Assembly (NCBI RefSeq): GCF_019145435.1
Contig: NZ_JAHSTS010000001.1
Span: 2,556,001 to 2,620,000, forward strand
From: Pseudomonas ekonensis
GTDB taxonomy: Bacteria > Pseudomonadota > Gammaproteobacteria > Pseudomonadales > Pseudomonadaceae
DNA length: 64,000 bases
Reading direction: 5' to 3'
Part shown: piece after piece, positions 36,663-45,737 of the stretch
Position numbering within the stretch: the stretch's first letter is position 1
Layout of the letters: each line of letters starts with the position of its first letter
The notes under the pieces: model-generated
Seen by the model: the letters and a program-made list of their open reading frames with translations, nothing else
The model's database searches: none
What the model was told of the DNA's origin: nothing
Position numbers and translations under genes: made by a program

Positions 36663-39600
36663 ATGCCGCAGTTCTTTATCGACCGCCCGGTGTTCGCCTG
36701 GGTGGTCGCCCTGTTCATCCTGTTGGCCGGCGCGCTGTCGATTCCGCAGTTGCCGGTGGCCCAGTACCCGGACGTCGCGCCGCCGCAGATCGAAATCTAC
36801 GCCGTGTACCCCGGCGCCTCGGCGCAGACCGTCGACGAGAGCGTGGTCAGCCTGATCGAGGAAGAGCTCAACGGCGCCGATCACCTGCTGTATTTCGAAT
36901 CGCAAAGCAGCCTCGGCAGCGCCACGATCAAGGCGACTTTCCAGCCGGGCACCAACCCGGAACTGGCGCAGGTCGATGTGCAGAACCGCCTCAAGGCCGT
37001 GGAGTCGCGCCTGCCGCAAGCGGTCAACCAGCAAGGCTTGCAGGTGGAGAAAGTCTCCGCCGGTTTCCTGCTGCTGATCACCCTCACCTCCAGCGACGGC
37101 AAGCTCGACGACGTGGCGCTCAGCGATTACCTGGCGCGCAACGTGATGAACGAGATCAAACGCATCGACGGCGTCGGCAAGGCCCAGCTGTACGGTGCCG
37201 AGCGGGCGATGCGGATCTGGATCGATCCGCAGAAGCTGATCGGCTTCAACCTGACCCCGGCCGACGTCAACGCCGCCATCGCCGCGCAGAACGCGCAGGT
37301 GTCCGCCGGCAGCATCGGCGACCTGCCCGCGCCGAAGGCCCAGGAGATCACCGCCACGGTGTTGGTCAAAGGCCAGTTGTCGACGCCGGAAGAGTTCGCC
37401 GACATCGTGCTCAAGGCCAACCCCGACGGCTCCACCGTGCGCATCGGCGATGTGGCGCGGGTCGAGGTCGGCAGCCAGGAATACCAGTTCGGCACCCGCT
37501 TGAACGGCAAGCCGTCCACCGCCGTGGGCGTGCAGCTGTCGCCGGGGGCCAACGCCCTCAACACCGCCACCCTGATCCGGGCGAAGATGGACGAGCTGTC
37601 GCGCTACTTCCCGGCGGGCGTTGCGTACAAGATCCCCTACGACACCTCGCCGTTCGTGAAGGTCTCGATCACCAAAGTGGTCTACACCCTCGGCGAAGCG
37701 ATGTTGCTGGTGTTCGCGGTGATGTTCCTGTTCCTGCAGAACGTACGCTACACGCTGATCCCGACCCTGGTGGTGCCGGTCGCCCTGATGGGCACCTTCG
37801 CCACGATGCTGGCGCTGGGGTACTCGATCAACGTGCTGACCATGTTCGGCATGGTGCTGGCCATCGGCATTCTGGTGGACGACGCCATCGTGGTGGTGGA
37901 GAACGTCGAGCGGATCATGGCCGCCGAAGGCCTGTCGCCCAAGGACGCCACCCGCAAGGCGATGGGGCAAATCACCGGTGCGATCATCGGCATCACCCTG
38001 GTGCTGGTGGCGGTGTTCATTCCGATGGCGTTCATGCACGGCTCGGTGGGCGTGATCTACCGCCAGTTCTCGCTGTCGATGGCCACCTCGATCCTGTTCT
38101 CAGCGTTTCTGGCCCTGACCCTGACGCCCGCGTTGTGCGCCACCCTGCTCAAGCCGATCGCCCAGGGCGAACACCATGAGAAGGCCGGGTTCTTCGGCTG
38201 GTTCAACCGCCGCTTCGAACGGCTGACGGCGCGCTATCAGGGCTGGGTGGGGTATGCGCTCAAGCGCAGCGGGCGCTACCTGCTGATCTACGTCGTGCTG
38301 CTGGCGGGCCTGGGCGTTTGCTTTGCCCGGCTGCCCTCCTCGTTCCTGCCCACGGAAGACCAGGGCTACACCATCACCGACATCCAACTGCCGCCGGGCG
38401 CGACCCAGAACCGCACGGTGCAGGTGGCCGAACAGCTTGAGGCGCACAACGCCGGCGAGCCGGGCATCAGCGACAGCGTGGTGATCCTGGGCTTCAGCTT
38501 CTCCGGCAGCGGGCAGAACGCCGCATTGGCCTTCTCCACGCTCAAGGACTGGTCCGAACGCGGCAGCGACGACTCGGCCGCGTCCATCGCCGACCGCGCC
38601 AACGCCGCGCTGAGCCAGGTCAAGGACGCCGTGGCCTTCGCCGTGCTGCCGCCGCCGGTGGACGGCCTCGGCACCTCCAGCGGCTTCGAGTTCCGCCTGC
38701 AGGACCGCGGCGGCCTCGGCCACGCCGCACTGATGGCGGCGCGCACCGAACTGCTCGACGCCGCCGAGAAGAGCCCGGTGCTGATGAACGTGCGCGAGAG
38801 CGCGCTGGCCGAAGCGCCGCAGGTGCAGCTGGAGGTCGACCGCCGGCAGGCCAACGCGCAGGGCGTGTCGTTCGCCGACATCAGCAACGTGCTGGCCAGC
38901 GCGGTCGGTTCGACCTACGTCAACGACTTCCCCAACCAGGGCCGCATGCAGCGGGTGGTGGTGCAGGCCGAAGGCGACCGCCGCAGCCAGGTGGACGACC
39001 TGCTGAAAATGCACGTGCGCAACGACGCCGGGAAAATGGTGCCGCTGTCGGCGTTCGTCCAGGCCAAGTGGACGCAAGGCCCGACCCAGCTGACCCGCTA
39101 CAACGGCTACCCGGCCATCGCCATTTCCGGCGAACCGTCGCCCGGCCACACCACCGGCGAAGCCATGGCCGAGATCGAGCGGCTGGTGGCCCAGGGGCCC
39201 AATGGCCTGGGCCAGGAATGGACGGGGCTGTCGCTGCAGGAACGGCTGTCCGGCAGCCAGGCGCCGATCCTGCTCGGGCTGTCGCTGCTGATCGTGTTCC
39301 TGTGTCTGGCGGCGCTGTACGAGAGTTGGTCGATCCCGACTTCGGTGCTGCTGGTGGTGCCGCTGGGCGTGCTCGGTGCGGTGCTGGCGGTGACCCTGCG
39401 CGGGATGCCCAACGACGTGTTCTTCAAGGTCGGGCTGATCACCATCATCGGCCTGTCGGCGAAGAACGCGATCCTGATCATCGAGTTCGCCAAGAGCCTG
39501 TACGACGACGGCCACGACCTGCTCGACGCCACCCTGCAGGCCGCCCGCATGCGTCTGCGACCGATCGTGATGACGTCGCTGGCGTTCATCCTCGGCGTGG

Positions 39601-39758
39601 TGCCGCTGGCCATCGCCACCGGCGCAAGCTCGGCGAGCCAGCAGGCCATCGGCACCGGGGTGATCGGCGGGATGATCACGGCGACGTTGGCGGTCATCTT
39701 CGTGCCGATGTTCTTTGTGGTGGTGATGAAGCTGGTGCGCAGATCCGGCCGCCACTGA
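36663..39758 (+). CDS. RND multidrug efflux transporter (HAE1 family; MexN-like position)
   Basis: A 1031-residue inner-membrane proton-driven pump with twelve predicted helices and two large periplasmic loops. It begins MPQFFIDRPVFAWVVALFIL, the HAE1 signature. The proton-relay residues are visible: the DD pair in GILVDDAIVVVENVERI (helix 4) and the lysine in LSAKNAILIIEFAKS (helix 10). It should export hydrophobic drugs through a trimeric complex with the adaptor just upstream. No outer-membrane channel gene follows, so it probably borrows an OprM-type channel, as reported for MexMN of P. aeruginosa. A degenerate REP-like hairpin lies after the stop (about 39766-39802). Confidence 0.94.
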   Translation: MPQFFIDRPVFAWVVALFILLAGALSIPQLPVAQYPDVAPPQIEIYAVYPGASAQTVDESVVSLIEEELNGADHLLYFESQSSLGSATIKATFQPGTNPELAQVDVQNRLKAVESRLPQAVNQQGLQVEKVSAGFLLLITLTSSDGKLDDVALSDYLARNVMNEIKRIDGVGKAQLYGAERAMRIWIDPQKLIGFNLTPADVNAAIAAQNAQVSAGSIGDLPAPKAQEITATVLVKGQLSTPEEFADIVLKANPDGSTVRIGDVARVEVGSQEYQFGTRLNGKPSTAVGVQLSPGANALNTATLIRAKMDELSRYFPAGVAYKIPYDTSPFVKVSITKVVYTLGEAMLLVFAVMFLFLQNVRYTLIPTLVVPVALMGTFATMLALGYSINVLTMFGMVLAIGILVDDAIVVVENVERIMAAEGLSPKDATRKAMGQITGAIIGITLVLVAVFIPMAFMHGSVGVIYRQFSLSMATSILFSAFLALTLTPALCATLLKPIAQGEHHEKAGFFGWFNRRFERLTARYQGWVGYALKRSGRYLLIYVVLLAGLGVCFARLPSSFLPTEDQGYTITDIQLPPGATQNRTVQVAEQLEAHNAGEPGISDSVVILGFSFSGSGQNAALAFSTLKDWSERGSDDSAASIADRANAALSQVKDAVAFAVLPPPVDGLGTSSGFEFRLQDRGGLGHAALMAARTELLDAAEKSPVLMNVRESALAEAPQVQLEVDRRQANAQGVSFADISNVLASAVGSTYVNDFPNQGRMQRVVVQAEGDRRSQVDDLLKMHVRNDAGKMVPLSAFVQAKWTQGPTQLTRYNGYPAIAISGEPSPGHTTGEAMAEIERLVAQGPNGLGQEWTGLSLQERLSGSQAPILLGLSLLIVFLCLAALYESWSIPTSVLLVVPLGVLGAVLAVTLRGMPNDVFFKVGLITIIGLSAKNAILIIEFAKSLYDDGHDLLDATLQAARMRLRPIVMTSLAFILGVVPLAIATGASSASQQAIGTGVIGGMITATLAVIFVPMFFVVVMKLVRRSGRH

Positions 39759-39845
39759 TCGATCGGGGGAGCGGGCGTCCTCGCGGACGCCATCGCGCCC
39801 CCACATGAGCTAAGGTGTCAGCAAACCCTGACCCCACGAGCCCCC

Positions 39846-40487
39846 ATGCGCTTTCTCGCCCGCACCCACCCTCGCCTCTCCGCCGCCGCGCTGTTCGGCA
39901 TCGCCGTCGGCCTGCTCACACCCAACGCTTCCCTCGTCAGCAAAATCCTGATCGGCTGGAACGCCGGCGTCTGGACCTATCTGGCGCTGATGCTCTGGCT
40001 GACCGCCCGGGCCAAGGCCCCGGACGTCAAACGCATCGCGGAAATGGAAGACGAGAACGCCGGGCTGGTGCTGCTGATGGTGAGCATCGCCGCCCTGGCC
40101 AGCCTCGCCACCATCACCTTCGAACTGGTGGGCAGCAAGGACCTGGAAACCACCCGCAAGCTGCTGCACTACGGCTTCACCGCGCTGACGGTGATCGGCT
40201 CATGGCTGCTGATCGGGGTGATCTTCAGCGTGCACTACGCCCGCCTCTATTACACCTGGGACGGCAAGGAACCGGCCCTGCGCTTCGCCGAAGGCCTGAC
40301 CACGCCCAACTACTGGGACTTCCTGTACTTCTCGTTCACCATCGGCGTCGCGGTGCAGACCTCTGACGTGGGCGTCGCCACCCGCGAGCTGCGCAAGATC
40401 GTGCTGGCGCAGTCGTTGATCGGGTTTGTGTTCAATACGGCGATCCTGGGGTTCTCGATCAATATTGCGGCGGGGTTGTTCGGATGA
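39846..40487 (+). CDS. DUF1345 membrane protein
   Basis: A 213-residue protein with about five hydrophobic segments. The C-terminal part [20 protein letters not shown], followed by QTSDVGV, is the DUF1345 signature and resembles a pore-loop motif of small ion channels. No function is established. It starts at an ATG about 88 nt after the pump gene. It may be a separate unit. The gap downstream (40488-40634) contains a lux-box-like palindrome. Confidence 0.82.
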   Translation: MRFLARTHPRLSAAALFGIAVGLLTPNASLVSKILIGWNAGVWTYLALMLWLTARAKAPDVKRIAEMEDENAGLVLLMVSIAALASLATITFELVGSKDLETTRKLLHYGFTALTVIGSWLLIGVIFSVHYARLYYTWDGKEPALRFAEGLTTPNYWDFLYFSFTIGVAVQTSDVGVATRELRKIVLAQSLIGFVFNTAILGFSINIAAGLFG

Positions 40488-40524
40488 CGAGCACCGAACA
40501 TCAGCAGGATCCAACTGGGCTCAC

Positions 40525-40540
40525 CTGTCAACTCTGACAG
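40525..40540. promoter_or_regulatory. lux-box-like palindrome, copy 1 (CTGTCAACTCTGACAG)
   Basis: CTGTCA and TGACAG face each other across 4 nt, giving the CT-N12-AG form of LuxR-family binding sites. It ends 94 nt before the start of the orphan gene at 40635. The same palindrome with a different centre (GATC) stands before the Ig-like operon at 46602-46617. No LuxR-type gene is in the window, so the regulator is unknown. Confidence 0.55.
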
Positions 40541-40634
40541 TTTACAAGCCGACTGGCGAAGCGTGTCATAGGGCAATCCCGCCAACTGTTTGCAGGGCGA
40601 GATATTACTTTTCATGACAATGGAGTTTGTACCG

Positions 40635-41138
40635 ATGAACGCATTCGCAAAAGTAGTCACTCAACCTATGTTGCTGGGATCCTGCCAAGGCACCATCGAC
40701 GGCACCGAAGAATTCCGGGCCGGGCTGGTGGAGCTGTCGGAAGCCTCCTATCCGCCACCTCATGGCGAGGCCTATGTGATGCTGGCGACGCAGCGAAAGC
40801 CAGGACCGGACTACACAACCAAAGAATTGAAGATCTCTTTCTCCAAAGGTTGGCCCGATGGCAACTACGGGCTGTATGCAGACGCCTACACGGTTCGCGT
40901 GCTGTTCATCGACAGCTCGATTCCCGCTAAGCCGGTGGTCTATACCCAGTACCAGGGGATCGCCAGGGTTGCCTATGACACGGAGTCTTCAACGTTTTCC
41001 GGAGAAATCAGCGCGGCTCTTGAAAACCGGGATGAAGACACCCCCAGAACCGTGAACATCAAGGTCGATTTCGAAGCCTTCCCCAACGTCCGGAACCGCC
41101 GCATTCCACGTCGCCCCTCACCTCGGGCACATTGCTGA
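40635..41138 (+). CDS. Hypothetical protein downstream of a lux-box-like site
   Basis: A 167-residue soluble protein. It has no signal peptide or membrane helix and looks largely beta (TVRVLFIDSSIPAKPVVYTQ, then GIARVAYDTESSTFSGEISA). The C-terminus is short and very basic (RNRRIPRRPSPR). GGAG lies before the ATG at 40635; an ATG at 40614 is also possible. No family is recognised. A lux-box-like palindrome precedes it, and a strong terminator follows at 41160. The same palindrome upstream of the Ig-like operon 5 kb away suggests joint control. Confidence 0.65.
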   Translation: MNAFAKVVTQPMLLGSCQGTIDGTEEFRAGLVELSEASYPPPHGEAYVMLATQRKPGPDYTTKELKISFSKGWPDGNYGLYADAYTVRVLFIDSSIPAKPVVYTQYQGIARVAYDTESSTFSGEISAALENRDEDTPRTVNIKVDFEAFPNVRNRRIPRRPSPRAHC

Positions 41139-41159
41139 ACAGTTGACTGTGCAGACAAC

Positions 41160-41185
41160 AAAAAGGAGGCCTAAGCCTCCTTTTT
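41160..41185. terminator. Bidirectional terminator between the orphan gene and the autotransporter
   Basis: AAAAAGGAGGC (41160-41170) pairs with GCCTCCTTTTT (41175-41185) around CTAA. The A run and T run flank the GC core on both strands, so it can end transcription from either side. It stands between convergent genes. Confidence 0.9.
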
Positions 41186-41204
41186 GTTCAACCCCGCTTC
41201 ACCC

Positions 41205-43448
41205 TCAAAACGCGTAGCGCAACCCCAGGGTCAGTCCGCCCGGCTGCCTGAAATTTTTCCCGTCGCTGTATTCATAGTCCGCATGGATCTGCAGTTTGTC
41301 GGTCATCGACGCCGCGATGCCCGCCCCCAGCTTTACGCGCGATCCGGACAGGTTGTTCTTGAACACATTGTCGTTGACCGTCACCTCATTGTTCTTCTCG
41401 AACTCATAGGCCCCGGCGACACGCACGTAAGGTTGCAGCTCGATATCGTCCTGAACCTTGAAGTTGCGACCGGCGGTGACCCCGACCTCACCCAGCAGCG
41501 ATCGGGCCTGGCCGCCATCGGCCTGCAAGTTGTTGTCCAGCGAGAAATCCTTGCCTTGAACCGTCACCGCCGACCATTGGGTGTACGGCTCGACGAAATA
41601 GCCCCCATCCAGCTTGATGTGCCGCCCGACCTCGATCGAACCACCGACTCCGGTATTGTCGTAGTCGCCCTTGGCCCGGCCACCATCGCTCAGGCCGACC
41701 TTGGCCTCGTTGCGAAACCGGTTCACCTTCAGCACCGCATCGGCGTAGTAGCCGTCGACCGGATCGAGCCAGGTGGCATAGGCGCCCAGGTAGTAACTGT
41801 CGACCTCACCGGACGTGCCGGCGTCCAGATCGAGGTCGGACGCGCTGTGCCCCCCCATGACCCCCACCAGCCATTGCCCTTCCCCCAACGCCGCGTCGGC
41901 ACCCAGCGTGAACCCGCGCTGGGTCTGATCGTAACCGGTGCCCGAACCGTCCGCGATCTGGAACTTGTTGCCGTAGGTGCGTCCCCAAGCACCGGACCGG
42001 CCCGGGTTCATGCGCAACTCACCCATGCGGGTGCGCAGCGACGTCAGCTCGCCGTACCACGTCGGCAATGGCGTATTGAACAGTGCCAGCACCGAACGCG
42101 TGCCCGGACTCACGACCCGTGTCGACGGATCAAGAATCCAGTCATTGCCGCTCTTGGCCAGCGCGTAGGAATAGGCGCCTTGATCCACCACTCCTCCAAC
42201 CAAGGAAAACTGCGCGTCCCCACCGGCGGTCTTGACGACGGTCACCGGTTGCCCGGCCGCAGGCTCGGTGCCGCTGCTGGCGATCAGCAATTCGTGGGAG
42301 CCGGTGGCGCTGCCGGTGACGTTCAACAGGTCGGTCTGTCCGGTGGCCAGGTCGGTGCCCATGATGAAACGACCGTTACCGGACAGCTCGCTCACGTTCA
42401 ATTGATAAAAGGCATTGTCCGCACCGAACTTCACGGCACCGCCATTGAGCGCAAGCTTGCCGACCTGGCTGTCGCCCACCAGCACCCACTGGGACGTGTC
42501 GTTGATCGTCGCACTGGCCACATTGTCGAGCCGGCCGGTCAGCACGGAACCGTTCTGCAAGGTCAGATCGGTGTTGCTGCCGGTTTGCGTAACGATGTTG
42601 CCGTTCAAGGTGCTGGCGTTGACGACCATCGACACGTCCGCACCGCCCTTGACTTCAAGCAAGGTGCCGTTGCTGGCCAGCAACCGTGAGTTGTTGAGCG
42701 TCACGGTTGCCGTCGACTGCTGGAAATTGTCAAAGTCCACCACGATCGCCGAACCGTTCTTGCCCTGCACGGTGGTGTTGTCCAGGTTCAATGCGGCGGG
42801 TGCCACGCCGGTTTGATCCAGTTCAATGAAAACACCGTCCTTGGCGCCGGTGATCGTGCTGTTTCTGGCCGTGGCTTCGGCACTCTGCAGCCACAGGCCA
42901 TACCCGGTGGTGCCTGTCCCTTCAAGGGACGAATCAGTCAGGTCGATGACGCTGTGGGAAGAGGCGAACGCTCCGGCATCCACACCTGTGATGGTGCTGT
43001 TGCCGGAGATGGTCAGGGTGGAACCGTTCTGGGTGGTGGAGAACCGAACAGCGGACACACCGAAGAAATCGCCGCTGACCGTGCTGTTGTCGATACGCCC
43101 CTGACTGGACACCAACTCCAGGGCCGTCTGCCCGCTGGTGCCGGTCACGTGGGCGCCGCTCACATTGACCACCGAGCCGTTGCTCGCCGAAATCGCCCCG
43201 GTGCGTCCGCCGGCGTTGACATTGACCGTCGAGCTGTCCGCGTTGATGCCCAGCGTCTCGGCGCCATTGACGGTCAAGGTTGCGTTCTGACTCAAGAACC
43301 AGCTGTCGACAGGATCGCCATTGTTGAGCGTCACACTGCCGCCCACAATCGGTGCAGCCAGCGTGAAGGAAGAAAACATCAGCGCCGGGAGGCTCAGCGC
43401 CCGCCCCTTCAGCGCAGGAAGAGAAAGCGACAAGAAGTTGAGATGCAT
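41205..43448 (-). CDS. Autotransporter (type Va) with pertactin-like passenger
   Basis: A 747-residue secreted protein. A signal-like N-terminus (MHLNFLSLSLPALKGRALSL, then LMFSSFTLAAP) is followed by a passenger of repetitive beta-helix strands (NSTITG, NNSRLLASNG, NSTVSGDF types; residues about 30-480), rich in Ser, Thr and Asn and free of Cys. From about residue 490 a 12-stranded beta-barrel begins (PGRSGAWGRTYGNKFQIADG), ending LTLGLRYAF with the required terminal aromatic residue. AGGTG precedes the ATG at 43448. No protease triad was seen, so an adhesin or non-proteolytic surface protein is likely. Passenger GC is lower than in neighbouring core genes. Confidence 0.9.
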   Translation of the reverse strand: MHLNFLSLSLPALKGRALSLPALMFSSFTLAAPIVGGSVTLNNGDPVDSWFLSQNATLTVNGAETLGINADSSTVNVNAGGRTGAISASNGSVVNVSGAHVTGTSGQTALELVSSQGRIDNSTVSGDFFGVSAVRFSTTQNGSTLTISGNSTITGVDAGAFASSHSVIDLTDSSLEGTGTTGYGLWLQSAEATARNSTITGAKDGVFIELDQTGVAPAALNLDNTTVQGKNGSAIVVDFDNFQQSTATVTLNNSRLLASNGTLLEVKGGADVSMVVNASTLNGNIVTQTGSNTDLTLQNGSVLTGRLDNVASATINDTSQWVLVGDSQVGKLALNGGAVKFGADNAFYQLNVSELSGNGRFIMGTDLATGQTDLLNVTGSATGSHELLIASSGTEPAAGQPVTVVKTAGGDAQFSLVGGVVDQGAYSYALAKSGNDWILDPSTRVVSPGTRSVLALFNTPLPTWYGELTSLRTRMGELRMNPGRSGAWGRTYGNKFQIADGSGTGYDQTQRGFTLGADAALGEGQWLVGVMGGHSASDLDLDAGTSGEVDSYYLGAYATWLDPVDGYYADAVLKVNRFRNEAKVGLSDGGRAKGDYDNTGVGGSIEVGRHIKLDGGYFVEPYTQWSAVTVQGKDFSLDNNLQADGGQARSLLGEVGVTAGRNFKVQDDIELQPYVRVAGAYEFEKNNEVTVNDNVFKNNLSGSRVKLGAGIAASMTDKLQIHADYEYSDGKNFRQPGGLTLGLRYAF

Positions 43449-43669
43449 ACTGGACACCTGCTTGGAAGAGTGAGTGACAGCACGGCAGGTGTTGGAATCC
43501 ACTGCCTGGCCAAAAAGTTCGCAAGGCTATCGAGTAATTACGCAGTTTTATGTAGGAATAGTCTCTATATATGAGGGAAAAGTCCTCAGCATGACATTGG
43601 AGCGAAAAACCAAAACAACAGAGGCGGACATGAAGATCACTCGTGTCCGCCGCTGCCACGCATCACCCG

Positions 43670-45649
43670 TCAAGGTGTTGGAATTGGGTTTGCCACTTCA
43701 CAGTAGTCATCGTTGTTGTCCTGCAGGAATACGAAATGAATCGCGGGATCAGACTCCTGAACGACGCCTGTAATGGTATAAGTCAACTTCCCGAACCCAT
43801 CCGACACCGGTTTGAAGTGGGTTTCATAGTCTCCGATATCCAGCGCAAGACCTTCAGCAGGAACCGGATCGGGAATGACTATATCTTTTTCAACCTCAGT
43901 ACCATCGATAGGAACAGTAGCGGCTTCATCCGTATACCCTGCCCACTTCAGCGTGACTGTTCTTCCGGCCACCATCGAAGTGCTGGGTGGAATGACAACT
44001 TTCAGGTTGCGACGATTAGTTCCATCTCCCGGCGGGACAAAGTTCAAGGTCGGACAGGCAATCGCATCATTTTCAAGTGCCTGCACCAACGGCTTGGGCA
44101 ACTCGATCTTGGAGATATTGACATCGACGTCTTGCTCTCTTGACCAAACGGAATTATTGCCGCCAACCGCTGACAACACCCATTTCAGCTTGACCGTCCC
44201 CATCGGTTTCTTGGCAATCACCTCCCACGGCACCGTAACCGCTTCAATTTCGGTGCCCTCTTCTCCTGGCGACAGGAAGTAAGCCGGTGCCAGCTCATTG
44301 TCGTCATACCAGACCGTAATGCTCAGGCCCGCTTCTGTCGGTGGTGCGTCGTACAGCCGGATAAAGACTTTGGCGTCCTGACCGTAGTCGTTGTCGTCAA
44401 GGGTGTTGTCCACCCCTTGCGACGAAACGAGCCGAGGCAGCTCCAGCGCCGGGTTGACCGGATCCGGCTCATCCGGGTTCACCGGGCCGGGATAGGAGAT
44501 GTCTACCTGGATGTCGACTTTTTCCTCGGCGATTTTGTTACCCGAGCCGCGCAGCATGACGTAGCTCACAGTGGTCGGCACCGGGCCATCAGTGGCGCCG
44601 TAGGCGGTTTTGATGATCGCGTAATCCACCGTAAAGATCAGGGTGGTTTTCGTCTCAACCCTTTGGTCTTCAAGTTCTTCGCCCTGCCAGGAGACGACGA
44701 TCAAATCGTTGGGAGAACTGGGTTGAGGCACCGGCACCTCCACCGTGACCCCTGCGTTGCAATCCGCGATGTCGATCAACGTGTCGCCACCGGTTCCGTC
44801 CGCCAAAGGCACAACCGGAGGCTCTGCCACAGGCGGTTTCAAGCGTCTCACCGTGCGCTGATTGACTTTCGACCGGCGGCTGATGTTGCCGGGCAAATCC
44901 TTCGTGATGAACGTCAGCGTATTGAGGCCTTCCTTGGAGTTCTCGAAAACCGAAATGGGGATTGTGATTTGCTGACTGGCCGGGATCACAACTCCGCTCA
45001 GGACAGGGGTGGCATAAGCAGGATCCGCCGGGTCGCCCCAATAGACATCGACCGTGTCCGTACTTTCATAGTTTGCGGCTCGGGGCAATGTAATGACGAT
45101 GCCCCCCGGATTCGCCACGAGATATTCTTCGTCGATCTCCTTTGTGGGCGGCAGGTCCGCAGGAAAAGCGGCAGCGGCCGGAGAGAAGTCGGAGGCCGGG
45201 TTCTTGACCTTGTAGGGCGGTGTCTTGTCGATACTGTAGTTCGCGACGGTTTCAGGGCTGGGGTTGACGTTGGCGGCGAACATCACATACACCAACTCAT
45301 ACGCGGTGGGAGCCTCCGGTGTCGTCAACTCTTTGAGCTGCGCAACCGGGATGGTCAAAGGCAACGGCCAAACACGATCCGCCAACGGCCCCAGCGCTCT
45401 ACGAGTCTCGATCGGAATCTGTGTAGGGTTACCGGCTACCCGCAAAAACACGCTCAATGTATCCCTCGCATGCTCGGAGACCGGCCTTGGGATCCGGTAC
45501 TCCAGATCACTGCCCAATGCAGCGACCGGAATGCGCAGATCACCTCCCGGCAACGTCTGCGCAGGAATGGTTGCGGGATCCAACAGGATGGTTCCCCCTT
45601 GTAACGATACGGGTTGATTCAAACTGAGACTGCCGATTTTTGCGTTCAT
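43670..45649 (-). CDS. Modular Ig-like repeat protein of unknown function (five modules)
   Basis: A 659-residue protein made of about five tandem beta modules of 85-95 residues, at roughly 57-147, 177-262, 297-387, 417-512 and 547-642. Each has a strand of the form VDVYWG, VVSWQG, ITVWYDD or VTLKWAG, then an acidic or proline stretch, a later strand such as TVSYVML or TVKLKWVL, and a closing valine-rich strand. There is no signal peptide, membrane helix or sorting motif. GAGTGG precedes the ATG at 45649; the open extension to 45763 lacks a site. It follows the 266-residue relative with 88 nt between. No family is recognised. Confidence 0.75.
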   Translation of the reverse strand: MNAKIGSLSLNQPVSLQGGTILLDPATIPAQTLPGGDLRIPVAALGSDLEYRIPRPVSEHARDTLSVFLRVAGNPTQIPIETRRALGPLADRVWPLPLTIPVAQLKELTTPEAPTAYELVYVMFAANVNPSPETVANYSIDKTPPYKVKNPASDFSPAAAAFPADLPPTKEIDEEYLVANPGGIVITLPRAANYESTDTVDVYWGDPADPAYATPVLSGVVIPASQQITIPISVFENSKEGLNTLTFITKDLPGNISRRSKVNQRTVRRLKPPVAEPPVVPLADGTGGDTLIDIADCNAGVTVEVPVPQPSSPNDLIVVSWQGEELEDQRVETKTTLIFTVDYAIIKTAYGATDGPVPTTVSYVMLRGSGNKIAEEKVDIQVDISYPGPVNPDEPDPVNPALELPRLVSSQGVDNTLDDNDYGQDAKVFIRLYDAPPTEAGLSITVWYDDNELAPAYFLSPGEEGTEIEAVTVPWEVIAKKPMGTVKLKWVLSAVGGNNSVWSREQDVDVNISKIELPKPLVQALENDAIACPTLNFVPPGDGTNRRNLKVVIPPSTSMVAGRTVTLKWAGYTDEAATVPIDGTEVEKDIVIPDPVPAEGLALDIGDYETHFKPVSDGFGKLTYTITGVVQESDPAIHFVFLQDNNDDYCEVANPIPTP

Positions 45650-45737
45650 GAGCCACTCTCCATATTGTTTGACCGCGCGGATCTCACCCAAGAAACCTGC
45701 GCAACTGCATTGACTACCCACACATCCAACAGAACCT

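Noticed and set aside
35301..38039. A 912-codon minus-strand frame antisense to the efflux genes
   Set aside because: Same high-GC antisense effect; the opposite strand encodes conserved adaptor and RND proteins.
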